A stretch of 64,000 nucleotides of DNA, taken from positions 3,290,686-3,354,685 of the forward strand of contig OX459105.1 in the NCBI GenBank assembly GCA_949775045.1, given 5' to 3'. A program made the position numbers and the translations under genes. Positions 1-12,679 of the stretch are shown here, one piece after another (position 1 is the stretch's first letter; every line of letters starts with the position of its first letter). Source of the stretch: Metridium senile (Eukaryota > Cnidaria > Anthozoa > Actiniaria > Metridiidae). The notes below the pieces were generated by a model. That model was not told the origin of the DNA, did no database searches, and saw nothing but the letters and a program-made list of their open reading frames with translations.

Positions 1-10
1 TTCCAGGTGG

Positions 11-2128
11 TTGCCGGTTCATATTCGAGATATGCAAGAACTGCGCGTCAAACACCCTGACGTCTACGAGAAATTTACCAATGTTTTTTTTGTTGTCCAC
101 AAAACGAAGAAAAAGTTCTCTGCAATTGCACTAGATCAGGGTCATGAACAGGAAAACGCTGTGGTGAAAGGTGAAGGTGGGGCTGTGGGGCTAACAGAGA
201 ACCCGAGTGCTTTGAAACGCTGGATGATTGGCGGACCTGAGATAGCCCGAATAGTACAAGAATTTGAAAAGACAACAGAAACGTCCTCCGATGATAACGA
301 AAAGCACCACGAGCAGTCGTATGGCCACCAAGTAGCATTTAAAAAGGATGTGCAGTCAGTTATTGAAAGCTTTGAAGAGTTAGGAAATCCCTATATGGAA
401 GAAGGTGAAGATCTTTTGGCAGTTGATACTAAGGTTATAATGAACAATGATGTTGTTGAAGCAGTAAAGAATGTTGTCAAAATAGGCCAGGAACAGTATG
501 CATCATTTGTAGAATCTAGACTGAATCAAAGAAAAACCGCCATCTCAGAGGTAATCAAGAAGAACAAGTTGAGCTTGTTCAGCAACACAGGTGAAAAAGA
601 TCAATCAAAGGGAAAAGGAAAGATTGCCGTGTTAAAAAACGACTGCTCGTTGTTTTCGAGACTATACATTGCGTGTCAAAATCGGGACGGAAACATGGCT
701 GAATTGTTTAGTCATGAGAACCAACCTTGGCCGCCGTCTCTTGCTGACGTTGGAGAAATGAGGAGAGGTCAGAAGGCCGATCTAGAAAAATGTCTTGAAG
801 CTCTTCAGTGCAACAAAACCAGTGAAACTCCCACAGTTGACGCTATAGTCCTTGATGGCGCAGTTATCACCCAAATGTTGAATCCAGGAACAGCGCGTAC
901 CTTTCAAGACTATTTTCAATCCCTTCATCATTAAGAAACTGAAACGTGCCAAAAGAGTAGATATCATATGGGATGTGTATAAAGACGATTCACTTAAGGC
1001 AGGCACAAGAGAGAAACGAGGGAAAGGGACACGTCGAAAAGTGTTACCATCAACTGTCATTCCCAGCAACTGGCAATCATTTCTACGGTTAGATCAAAAT
1101 AAAGTTGAACTCTTTCACATGTTGGCTGGACAGCTTACTTCCCTTCAAGTCGAAGGTAAAGAGATCTACACAACTTTGGAGGAGAAAGCCCTACACTATG
1201 GATCACAACGTGATGACCTTTCCAATCTGGAGCCATGCACACATGAGGAGGCCGACACTCGAATAATGCTTCATGTTAAAGATGCGTCTGTCTGTGGTTA
1301 CCGAAAAATAATGATAAGAACCATTGACACTGACGTTGTCGTATTAGCGATATCAATATTTCACATTGTTGACGTAGACGAATTGTGGCTGTCGTTCGGA
1401 ACAGGGAAGCACTTTAGATAACTTGCAATACACGAAATTGCTTCCAAGTTGGGTAAAGAAAGGTGCATCGCATTGCCTTTATTCCACGCCATGACAGGCT
1501 GTGACACAGGTAATTAAAACTTCTATGGTTTATTTACTAGCTACATTGAAAACAGTGTTTTACCAGTTTTCTTTTAAACTTGTTTGCAGTGTCGTTCATA
1601 GCAGGAAGAGGTAAAAAAACTGCATGGGGAATATGGCACATCTATTAAGAATTAACACCAGTATTGGCTCGTTTATCAGTACCACTACCAATGTTGGATG
1701 ACGCATCCATGGCTATCATTGAGCGCTTTGTCATATTGCTCTATGATAAGACAAGCGTGCACTCACTGGTAAACATATCAAGACAGCATCTCTTCGCCAC
1801 GAAAACACAAAACATCGAGTCAATACCACCAAGCCAAGCTGCACTTCACCAACATCTCCTAAGGGCACTGTTCCAAGGTGCAATAGTGTGGGGGCAGGCG
1901 CTAATACCTAAACCATATATACCTTCTCCAGAGCAATGGGGATGGAATATGACAGAACATCGCTGGAGGCCAAATTGGACGACGCTTCCCCAGGCTAAAG
2001 ATACATGCTATGAGCTAATCCATTGCGGATGTAAAAAGAGATGCACGGGCAATTGCAAATGCTTCAAAGCCAACCTAGACTGCACAGCCTTGTGTTTATG
2101 CGGCGGACACTTTTTTCAAGATTCCTAA
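11..2128 (+). pseudogene. Relic of a multicopy transposon-like gene (HEEADTR motif, C-terminal CXC cysteine motif)
   Basis: An interrupted coding region in three pieces. Bases 11-934 encode a 307-residue lysine/glutamate-rich part. A frameshift near 905-925 moves the frame, and 975-1421 carries the motif HEEADTRIMLH followed by an acidic IDTDVVVLA stretch. The stop at 1419-1421 interrupts similarity, which resumes to TGCDT at 1509. A GT-AG intron (1510-1589) joins this in frame to VSFIAGRGKKTAW. After a stop near 1646, 1664-2128 ends in a cysteine-rich CGCKKRC..CKCFK tail like the tesmin/TSO1 CXC DNA-binding motif. From memory, proteins with HEEADTR, TGCDT and a CXC tail are multicopy in cnidarians and some other animals and are probably mobile. 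The biochemical role is not known to me. One frameshift and two stops make this copy non-functional. The N-terminus may lie left of the window. Confidence 0.62.
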
Positions 2129-2522
2129 AGTAAGTAGTTATATTTCGGTTCAAAAAAATCGATATTTATAGATCAACCATATCGATATACATTATTGCGC
2201 AATAAAGTCACGTGATTGATCACGTGATAAACATTAAAAACCTCTCTTAGCTAATTGGCATCTCTACACAACCATTTTCAACTGTTTTACGATTTTATCA
2301 GCCTCAAAACCCTCTTAAATCGCAAGATTTAGATTAGCCTCGTTTCCATGCTAAGATAATCTCAGCGGTTTTTTGACATGCGCATTGTGGGATACGCAGG
2401 CCTTATCTCAGATGCCTCCATATCAGAAATTAACAAGCATATGAAGATGTATAATTGTGCCAAGTTTCATGCTTTTATCACAAAGTGAACAATTCTGAGA
2501 TTTTATGTCACTTAACAGCTAG
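2129..2522. other. Spacer between the CXC relic and the inverted repeat
   Basis: AT-rich DNA without a credible gene. It contains a short perfect palindrome around TCACGTGATTGATCACGTGA (about 2209-2228). Nothing else is recognisable. Confidence 0.5.
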
Positions 2523-3408
2523 AAAGCTGGAAATGGCCCAAAAATCGACCCACCTCAAAATCTGTACCATCAAAGCCTGTCATTTAACTCATCTTTCAGT
2601 GCAGTTGGTTTTGAGAAAAATTCATTTTTCGATTTTTTAGACGCAAAAGTAGTAATTAGCATTTTTCAGACCAACCAACGCTCAAAAACTACAAAAACAA
2701 AGTCTTCTCTAACAAAATCTAAAAGCTTGTTTTCTAAACATTTTATATGGGTGATACCTCTGTCCTAATTCTATTATAGGACACTAAATATGTTTGATTG
2801 GGATTAATTAATTAATTAATTTATTTATTAATTTTTAAGTTTGGTCTATTTTTGCAAATTTTAAGTAGGTGTGAAGTAGGTGACATTCAGATGACTAAAC
2901 ATCGATGTAGTTTTCATGACTCAAAGATGTCCTTGATTTCTTCTGAAAGCTCTATGTTTATGTTAACTTTTGGTGTGTTAAAATCCGCGGGCAACTATTT
3001 TCCTTTATACGAAAATCGGAGTTCATTTATAGTAATTTCAAGTTTTCGCAATTATCACGCAATCGAACTGTCATCAATAAACCAGACCGTAAACAGCAAA
3101 ATACTATTAATATTAAGCTAAAATGGTTTGCTGAAGCTTAAAAACATCCATTACCTTGTAAAGAGTTCAAAATTGAAGAAACAAGAAGGAATTTAAAAAT
3201 AAAGCGAACTATTTTTGACTACAAACAATATATATGCTTCCAATATGCTAATTAGGTAAACATTGACAACGACTAGAAAAGCAAACTTTTTTCCATTCGA
3301 ATTTCTCAATTAAGCCTTTTTATTCAACGATTAGATTAAAAAGAAGCTATTTTAAACCTTATGAAACACATCGAAGCCCTGTCGATATAAAATAAATGTT
3401 GGCAAAAA
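2523..3408 (+). repeat. Left arm of a 0.88-kb inverted repeat
   Basis: This arm is the reverse complement of 4619-5494 at high identity, with small indels such as the extra TTAA-rich run near 2807-2830. Similarity starts at AAAGCTGGAAATGGCCC and ends at TCGATATAAAATAAATGTTGG. Short open frames in the two arms encode matching peptides, but they contain stops and show no known domain, so they look like repeat sequence rather than genes. Confidence 0.85.
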
Positions 3409-4618
3409 TCATGGCAAAATTGATTGACGTGTGTGGCCTTGTCAATTTCATTATGTATTACAAATTTGCCTTGTAAAAACACCCGACAAGTACAGCAATA
3501 GATATATTTCGAAAACTTTGCTTTTACGAACGATATTACGATAGTCCTGTCTAAGCTCTTACATCTTATTTCAATTGCGCTAAAAGCTTGGCAATGTTTA
3601 GTTCATGTTGTAAAAAAAATATACTTTACTCGCCGCCAGACAGTCAACTGAGAACTGATTTCGCGAGCACGACCCTCGAATCTTTATTTTCTTTGTTTGT
3701 TTTACAAGAATTACATACAATACGACACATTCAGTAGCTTGTTCACAGTAGTAGCTAGTAAAGCGATCTTTTTGGCAAAGTGTGGAATAGGCGCTTATCT
3801 TGTGAAAGAGCGTGGTAGCTCTTTACATCGTCGAAAAATAGATGAAGAATCGGTATCGATAGCACAATCAAGCTCGACATATCTTCCCATTTATAAACAA
3901 ACTGGGCATTTCCTGCGAAGGAGATCACATACTTTAAAGAGCAATTATTTTTAAGACTCCAGCTATTTTCAGATGTGTCTACTTCAACTGATTATTTCAA
4001 TGAATTAATTATTAGAATATCACACTTTTGCTTTGCTTCAAAGGGATATTTGAATCAGCTGAGCCTGAACGAGGTACTCAGTTAGTGTGTGTGACAGATA
4101 TCGAGATGAATTTGGTATTTATTGGAGACATTGCCAGATTCCCCCGATATTGCAGCTTATCTATTAGGAGAATCACAGGGAGATAGTTTCATCAGTAAAC
4201 GTTTATCACAAGCGATATAACAGGCTTCAAACATAGTTGGATCAGATGATTTGATGCGCGTAATTTTAATTTTAATTTTAAAAAGTGACGCGATATACAT
4301 GATATAAGCTACACAATAAGTTTTCCATCAAAATTGTAATAATAATGGCAACACAACGGTATGTATTGCCTCTATTGTATATATTTCGCGGGAAAGCGGG
4401 ATCTGAGAACCCCTATTGGGGACCCTCTTCCTAGAGTGGACAGATTTGAAGCAGATTTCAGGAAAGAGGCAAAATCAGGTGTTCTTTAACTCAAACATTA
4501 ACGGCTGAATGTACTCTAAAGCTAAAACGGCTAGTAAATCAGTCGATCAGGGGTCTATAGAAAATCAAAATTAGACATGTAATAGACGAAAAATCGCACA
4601 CGTCAAACAGTTAACTAA
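3409..4618. other. Loop between the inverted-repeat arms
   Basis: 1.2 kb of single-copy-looking AT-rich DNA. An 85-residue open frame (3697-3954) has no recognisable domain and is probably chance. Nothing here identifies a transposase. Confidence 0.5.
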
Positions 4619-5494
4619 TTTTTCCAACATTTATTTTATATCGACAGGGCTTCGATGTGTTTCATAAGATTTAAAATAGCTTCTTTTTAATCTAATCGTT
4701 GAATAAAATGGCTTAATTGAGAAATTCGAATGGAAAAAAGTTTGCCTTTGTCACTGTCAATGTTTACCTAATTAGCATATTCGAAGCATATTGTCCGTAG
4801 TCAAAAATAGTTCGCTTTATTTTTAAATTCATTCTTGTTTTTTTTTCAATTTTAAACTCTTTACTAGGTAATGAATGTTTTTAAGCTTCAGCAAACCATT
4901 TTAGCTTAATACTAATAGTATTTTGCTGTTTATGGTCTGGTTTATCGATGACAGTTCGATTGCGTGATAATTGCGAAAACTTGAAATTACTATAAATGAA
5001 CTCCGATTTTCGTATAAAGGAAAATAGTTGCCCGCGGATTTTAACACACCAAAAGTTAACATAAACATAGAGCTTTCAGAAGAAATCAAGGACATCTTTG
5101 AGTCATGAAAACTACATCGATTTTTAGTCATCTGAATGTCACCTACTTCACACCTACTTAAAATTTGCAAAAATAGACCAAACTTAAAAATTAATATCTT
5201 AATATCCTTCAATCCAAATCAAACAAATTTATTGTCTTATAATAGCATTAGGATGGAGGTATCACCCATAGAAAAATTTTAGAAAACAAGCTTTTAGATT
5301 TTGTTAGAGAAGACTTTGTTTTTGTAGTTTTTGAGCGTTTGTTGGTCTGAAAAATGCTAATTACTACTTTTGCGTCTAAAAAAATTGAAAAATGAATTTT
5401 TCTCAAAACCAACTGCACTGATAGATGAGTCAAATGACAGGCTTTGATGGTACAAATTTTGAGGTGGGTCAATTTTTGGGCCATTTCCAGCTTT
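4619..5494 (-). repeat. Right arm of the 0.88-kb inverted repeat
   Basis: Reverse complement of 2523-3408. The outer boundary is at CAGCTTTGC (about 5494), where similarity stops abruptly. The two arms with their loop could be a fold-back element or two oppositely oriented copies of one repeat. I see no clear target-site duplication. Confidence 0.85.
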
Positions 5495-6209
5495 GCTCGA
5501 TCACTACTGAGACGGCCTCTTAAGTAATTTAGAGCATGGAAAGAAACATTTTGTGGTCTAAATCGAGAATTGTGAATTGTACTATGACATCTCTTGTGTA
5601 ATCCGTTAAAGTCAAATTTAAGTAAATTAACACAACATTTGGGCTTCGTATCATAACACACACTCATTTGCCCAAAGATTTCTTACCACGGGCTGAAAGC
5701 GTATTACTTCAGCAATTAATCGGCCAAGTTTCAAGTGATTTAAATTTTAGGCGAATTCGCAATCGGAGTTTTTACAAGGCATACTTCTAACGACCCTAAA
5801 TATACGTCAAACAAATATAATCACAATTGTACAATTGACCTGAAATTCACGCTAGTGGTAGAGAAAGGATAGTACAACAAGTATTCAAAGTATTTGTGTA
5901 TCTGGCATTCCCAGGTTTTGAGTAAATCAGTCGTAAAGTTACATCAAAATTGACCGCCCAAATTGGTTTTTCTGAGGCTGTTCATAAAAATACGTTTTTC
6001 TCCACTTTGAAGCATTATTTAATCAAACCAAGTATACAGCGATTATTAGGATACCTATTATATACCCTACCTATGAGCAAAATATGAACCAAATCGAATT
6101 TTGAAGGTTTGCCACGAATTGTTCGATTCTTACGGAAGGCCACTCTTAATCATTTCCAAAAGATCACGAAAACAACATATTATTGAAGAAAACAATCCGG
6201 CCAGCTATT

Positions 6210-6245
<36 letters not shown>

Positions 6246-6601
6246 GAGGTTTCTGGTACAAAATGCCTGCAATTTACAAAACTGGTTTCAAAAGGCTTTT
6301 CAAAGCTAAGAGCCTGTTATTTAAATATCAAATATATATATGAATTTGTGTACATACGTATATTAAGCACCATAGCTTAATATATTTTACAAGAAAATAG
6401 AAACATTTCCTCTACAGTGTAAAAGTACTAAACAATAATAGCCTGTCTTCCTGTGATACATAGTTATTCAAATTGTGATCAAGCACATTTCAAGCAATGA
6501 AAACTAAAATTATTTCTAGAAAAAAACATGAATAGAACAAATTAAGATATCCCATCAGCTTGAATGACAGCAAAGAAGTTGAGCATAAACATTAATAATA
6601 C
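5495..6601. other. Intronic DNA with an (AAT)n microsatellite
   Basis: No gene seen. An (AAT)n run lies at about 6211-6243. I searched the minus strand here for the exon that would complete the fourth discoidin domain (a GNT...YG block) and found none, so that exon is presumably off the left edge. Confidence 0.5.
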
Positions 6602-6909
6602 CTTAGCAGAGGGTTGATCTCCCCTGTATTCATTCCATACACTTCCATTTATACTGTACTTCAGAGTGTAAGTCTTGACCCATTTATTCATAGTGTGGTC
6701 ACCCTGTGTAGCTATACCAGTCAATGTGACAAACTTGGCGAGGTCAATTTGTATGTTTTCTGTATTAGATAGTGTATTACTGCACCATGATGCATCACCA
6801 TAGAGACGACCAAATGATGCAGCATGAGAATTGTCCGATTTAGACGATGACGTCATCTTGTTATCTTTGACTGATCCACCTTTCTCTACACCAAATGGTG
6901 ACCTACAAG
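6602..6909 (-). CDS. Discoidin gene exon 8: first two-thirds of F5/8C domain 4
   Basis: A 308-bp exon bounded by TCCTCCAG (acceptor) and AAG|GTATTA (donor). It enters in phase 1 and leaves in phase 0, the same phases as exons 2, 4 and 6. It encodes the start of an F5/8 type C (discoidin) domain: a leading Cys (TCRSPFGV), MTSSS, GRL, SWC, the core strand IQIDLAK and the turn GIATQGD. Discoidin domains are extracellular beta-sandwich modules that bind glycans, lipids or proteins. This domain resembles domain 2 (exon 4) more than domains 1 or 3. Its closing exon is not in the window, so the gene continues to the left. Confidence 0.88.
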
Positions 6910-7054
6910 CTGGAGGAAAAATTAAACAAGCAATTTAAAGTCAAAGCCTTTTACAAAGTAAGGCACTCCAAGAGTTTATTTATTAATTTACTAGATTTTT
7001 TTGTTATTATTATTTACTGTGCGACTCGCCGTACCATAGTCACCTAAAAATAAA

Positions 7055-7201
7055 GGAATGGTCGATAATTAGCGTGCGTATATCCAGTTCTGGAAGCACG
7101 ATGGTAGCGTAAGAGTCGCACGAGGCTTTAGCCGAGTGCGACTCTGGCTACCAGAGTGCTTTCAGAACTGGATATACGCACGCTAATTATCGACCATTTC
7201 T
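7055..7201. repeat. Long perfect-looking hairpin inside the TA element
   Basis: Both arms read GGTCGATAATTAGCGTGCGT inwards and continue through ATATCCAGTTCTG and a GAGTCGCAC core. The palindrome is almost uninterrupted over about 145 bp. Note that GTCGCAC also occurs in the element's TIR. Confidence 0.85.
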
Positions 7202-7241
7202 TTTATAACATAGGCCATTTTTCAGTAAAATAATACAATTT

Positions 7242-7362
7242 CATTAACCGAGCGGGAGGTCTGTACAGGAGAATCTCGGGTGAAGTCGGAAAGAACAGAC
7301 CGAGATGAGAACCCGACCAAGGTCAAGATTCTCCTGTACAGAACGACCAAGCTCAGTTAATA
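7242..7362. repeat. Second hairpin inside the TA element
   Basis: The arms contain ATTAAC, then GTCTGTACAGGAGAATCT and its complement AGATTCTCCTGTACAG, with an imperfect stem through CGGGT. Confidence 0.8.
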
Positions 7363-9046
7363 AGATTTTTATTATATGACCACAATTATTTTCGATAAAA
7401 AAGTAATTTTGTTTTAATTTAATTAACGACGCACGTACGTTGCTTTCAAATGGCTTCCCAGTAGTTTTACTGAAAAAGAGCGGGTTTTCAGAAACCGGTT
7501 TTCATTCGTCATGCCTGTGACGGCTGCTTCGACAAACCTACAGTGATTGTAATGCCAAAATATTGAAATTATGGCAGCTTTCTTCATCATTCCAAATCAA
7601 AGATCATTTAAAAACAAAGGATTTTGCTTATACCTCAACATCAGAGAAAGTCAAGAAACAATAAACCAGGTTTTGCAAAGAATATTATATGACACAAACT
7701 GAAGTGAGCCACAATGGATGTTGAAACGAATTGAAAATTGGTCTTGTGGACGTTTGCATCGAGCAAAAGAACCTTTGAAAGCGTTTATTTTTCGATAAAC
7801 AATAATAAGAACTTTAAACGAAATCACCGTCAACTGTTGAAGGAATTAATCTATCTGTGTCGTACCTAATGAAGAAGATGAAAGACATGAAAGCATGATG
7901 ATCGCTGACAGAATTTTGAATCGAGAAAAAACGGCATTTTCCAAGATTTTTGAACCTTTTGTATGCACACAAAGAAAGACAAGAACACATCCTGACTTCA
8001 AAAACGTTGTTAACTTTGTAGAAAAACTTATCGTGAATTTTACAGCTTTTTAAAAGTAAAAAAAGCAACGATATCTCTCAGCAAAAGATAGCTCAACTCA
8101 CGGCCGTGTTGTTTACAAGGAAAGATAAAAACTAAAACTATTATCGAGGTATGTGAACGAGCTTTATATTCTTTAGAGAATTAAAATAATACCCTTTTGT
8201 GTATTCTCTCTGGAGTTTTTGTAATCTGATTTGATTTTCTCAACTTTTGCTTATTAAAATGTATGCAAAAACAACCAATGTTTGCCACCTATTTGCAAAT
8301 TTTTGTACGTTTTGGTCAACCTTTCTCGAACTTTTTCGCCTTTTTCCCTTACTGGCTCAACATTTTCTTCAAATATGTCGAAAGCAAAACAGGAAAGTCG
8401 TTGCTGTCGTCCAATGCAGCCATTTCAATTTGTTTTTGTCGTAAAAAAAGTAAAAATTTGCAATAGCGAACTTGAAAGCCTCACATTAAATTTCTATGGG
8501 ATATCTCTATGGGAAATCCATTTCTTGTCAATAAAAAATAAGCCAATCAGAGCGCGCGATTCTACTTGCATATGTTATAAAAATGTTTGATTAATTTTTG
8601 ACATTTTTCCATCTCAATGGACCAATCAGGTACAAGTATAAATAGACAGGCAGAGACTTTAGAAACTTTGATGTCTGTAATTGGTACGATTGAGATGAAA
8701 AAAATTAAATATAATGTCAAAAATTAATCAAACGTTTTTTTAAGTGACTATGGTACGTCAAGTCGCACAGTAAGGTAAACGAAAAAGTGCATGACAGGAT
8801 CAGAGAAGAATACAAGGCAGAAGCCTTGATTGATCAGCTCCATGTCTTTTGTAGCATTGCTCAAAAGTGTATTTATTTGTTGTATGAGGCAATTAATTCC
8901 TGGTTGTTTTTCAAGTGTTTGTTTGTTTGTTTATTTGTTTATTCACATTTTTTTTGGTTTATTGTTGTCAATTGAAATGAAGCCCTTCTTCAGGATGATT
9001 CAAAACCAAATACAATGTTTACAAATGTATCAAAGAGATTACTTAC

Positions 9047-9188
9047 TTGCCGGTACTCCATAAACATCAACTCTCATTGCTGCAAAAGCATTTATCTCTG
9101 TTGGGTGAAACTTTAAAAACTTAGTCTTGGTTGGAACATCCAGGGTATTTGTCACAATATCATCTTCGTTTGTATTGCCAATAAAAAC
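9047..9188 (-). CDS. Discoidin gene exon 7: closing third of F5/8C domain 3
   Basis: A 142-bp exon between a CTATTAG acceptor and GCAA|GTAAGT donor, phase 0 in and phase 1 out. It encodes VFIGNTNEDDIVTNTL..., FHPTEI and the terminal MRVDVYG strand typical of the end of an F5/8C domain. It completes the domain begun by exon 6, across an intron of about 23.2 kb (9189-32395). It most resembles exon 3, which closes domain 1. Confidence 0.88.
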
Positions 9189-9230
9189 CTAATAGGAATG
9201 GAAGATGATTGATTAAACTGAAAATATGCA

Positions 9231-9325
9231 TAATATACAAATTAGGTAATACCTAATAGCGGAGCTCCCAGTTTAAATTGTTCTTACAACATCAATATGT
9301 GCATGTAAATAGTTTTTGTGCATGG
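9231..9325 (+). repeat. Copy A of a ~100-bp dispersed repeat (perfect 44-bp core)
   Basis: Bases 9231-9274 are the exact reverse complement of 53301-53344, and looser similarity extends to about 9325. The core contains the near-palindrome TTAGGTAATACCTAATA and AGCGGAGCTCCC. The latter motif recurs at one end of the repeat family at 43311-44840. Confidence 0.85.
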
Positions 9326-10535
<1,210 letters not shown>

Positions 10536-10807
10536 GTATAAATGATATGAATTTTCGATAAAAATTCAAAAATCTTATTTATCACGCATACAACGTACTA
10601 TATTTTTCAATACTTTCATGCTCAAATTATGAAAAAGGTATTTTGTGCTCACAAAGAATTATTGACTAAAAATCCAACCCAACCCATTTTTATTTTTTAA
10701 ATATGAATCTAGGAAAAAACCTTTGATATCATTATAACGTTTCTAGAGAAACAAAATTAGGGGTATTCACGCGTTTTTGAAAGATATGAATTTTTATATT
10801 TTACTTT

Positions 10808-10978
10808 TTGAGGTCAAATCGTACAAAAATTCGTGACAGCGTGACTTTGTGTCACGAAACGGCGTACGTGGTAAGTCCCATTGGAGTGTTTGCGAACGCC
10901 AAGGCACCTTCAAATTCGCTTCAAACACAAGACAAAACGTTGAGAAAAATCAAGATTTTGAGCTTCATATTGACAAAA
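10808..10978 (-). repeat. End region shared with the hairpin-ended repeat family
   Basis: Bases about 10885-10978 are the reverse complement (roughly 85% by eye) of 44745-44840, including GCTCAAAATCTTGATTTTT and AAGGTGCCTTGGC. This region abuts the palindrome at 10979-12679. It suggests that 10808-13989 is one rearranged element of the same family as 17720-19118 and 43311-44840. Confidence 0.65.
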
Positions 10979-11160
10979 CCTCCACCAAAAATGGACTTGA
11001 ACTTATATGGTGATAACAATTATGCTGATTTCAAATACATATCAAAAATTTTCATCAGACAATTTTTACCGCGGAAAAAAACGGTTTAAAATGTGAGAAA
11101 AAATATTTTTGGGTTCCCTGTGGCACCTTCTGATGACGTCATGCTGCTCCCAACGATGGG
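10979..11160 (+). repeat. Left arm of a palindromic repeat (uninterrupted arm)
   Basis: This arm matches the reverse complement of 11476-11595 joined to 12619-12679. It runs from CCTCCACCAAAAATGG to GCTGCTCCCAACGATGG. It provides the 'empty-site' version of the arm that carries the Tc1-like insertion. The loop (11161-11475) has no recognised feature. Confidence 0.8.
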
Positions 11161-11475
11161 AAATATATATGAATATAACTATAAATATCGTGCGAAAATG
11201 GTTCTGCCTAATCCTATTGTGCAAGAATTTCCCAAAGAATGAATATAGGTTCTTGAAAAAAATACCTTTCGAAGTATTCCGAAGTAGATGCTATTTTACC
11301 CACTTTTTTGAGATAAAATGATTAAATGGCAAATGAAAATTACTCCAAACGTTTGTCTTTTAATCGGTTTGAAATTTTTTTGTCCGAAAGTCTGGAGACT
11401 TTGCAAAGTTGAGCAAAGAACAAAAGTTTTTATTTCATTTTCTAATTTTACAGCGAAAAGAAAACTTTCTTTTTG

Positions 11476-12679
11476 GATCGTTGGGAGCAACATGACGTCT
11501 TCAGAAGGTTCCACAGGGATCCCAAAAATATTTTTTCTCACATTTCAAACCGTTTATACCGGGGAAAAAATCGTCTGATAAAATTATTTGATATACAGTA
11601 TGTGTGTGCAATTCCTGACGGTTTTTAAATAAATTGCCATATCATTCGTTAAATGCATTGTTTAGGAAATATATTTTCCCTGGAGATGAAGTAATATCTG
11701 ATAAAGATTTATATAAAGAATTGGTCAATTTTAATGATTTTTAAAAATGTTATGGATATAGTTGTAAAGTAGTTTGAGTGGTGCAATTCCGGACAGTTGT
11801 GTGCAAAGCCGGACACTATTAAAGTAGGTTCTGTTTAATCAATTCTTTGAAGTTATTTCCTAATTTTCGAATGCTTATGATAGATTTTCCATTTCCACAG
11901 TCAAATTTGAGATTAAAGCATAAGTCTGTGCTAATTAAATCAAGAATTGCGTTGCTTGATTAATACGTTTGAGCACTAAAGTATTTCACACATGAGTTAT
12001 TGCTTTCGTGCGCTGGATTCTGCAAATGAATATAAATTTCCTATAAATGAATAGTGCATGGTGATTCAACTATCCAAAAGATAACTTTTGTTTGCAAAAT
12101 CAACCTGCAGTTGAATTGTATATTTTTAAGCGACATTTTAACCTACAATTCAAAGTTACGGGTGATTGCTAATCTTGTTTATTTTATCGTCCGGAATTGC
12201 ACAAACCTTAGTGGATTTTAGTAGTATTTCTAAAACCGTCTCCTACACTTATTTAAAACTATTAAAAGCTCTTCTTTTCACACAAGATAAAACATTGTTT
12301 GCAATTGAAAACGTACTAATTATTTTGGCGTATCATTTGAATCTGCAGAAAAATCACCATTTTAAGTTTAACATGTAATTCGGAGTGCGTTAAAAACTGA
12401 CTTATTGCGAATTTGCATATTCACATGCGATGACAAATCGCTCTTTTTCCTAGCTGAAATATCTCGATTGTCACAAAAACTTCTTAAACAATAGAATACA
12501 TACAAATGCTTAATTCTATAATGTTGTTTTCATTTTTAAACAAATTCGATCTCTTTTTAACGCTTAAATGCCAAAGTGTCCGGATTTGCACACTGTCCGG
12601 ATTTGTACACACATACTGTATATTTGAAATCAGCATAATTTTTATCACCATATAAGTTCAAGGTTATTTTTGGTGGAGG
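11476..12679 (-). repeat. Right arm of the palindromic repeat, split by a Tc1-like element
   Basis: Bases 11476-11595 and 12619-12679 together form the inverted copy of 10979-11160. The split is exactly at a TA dinucleotide, where 11596-12618 is inserted. Confidence 0.8.
11596..12618. mobile_element. Tc1/mariner-like non-autonomous element (1023 bp, TA duplication)
   Basis: The ends are CAGTATGTGTGTGCAATTCC and the complement of CAGTATGTGTGTACAAATCC, flanked by TA on both sides (11594-11595, 12619-12620). CAGT ends with a TA duplication are typical of the Tc1/mariner superfamily. A CCGGACA-containing inner repeat occurs at 11781-11818 and, inverted, twice near 12570-12611. No transposase frame is present: the only open frame (12166-12378) shows no DDE motif. 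Insertion into the palindrome arm is confirmed by the uninterrupted arm at 10979-11160. Confidence 0.8.

Larger units (their letters stand above)
7017..8770. mobile_element. 1.75-kb TIR element flanked by TA
   Basis: The ends are inverted repeats of about 34 bp (left CTGTGCGACTCGCCGTACCA; right its near-complement, ending TACGTCAAGTCGCACAG). Each is flanked by TA (7015-7016 and 8771-8772). The interior holds two hairpins at the left (7055-7201, 7242-7362) and an imperfect palindrome at the right (8586-8735). The small open frames inside (for example 8282-8590) show no recognisable domain. The structure suggests a non-autonomous DNA transposon using TA targets. The superfamily cannot be assigned from the ends alone. 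It lies in the intron between discoidin exons 7 and 8. Confidence 0.8.
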
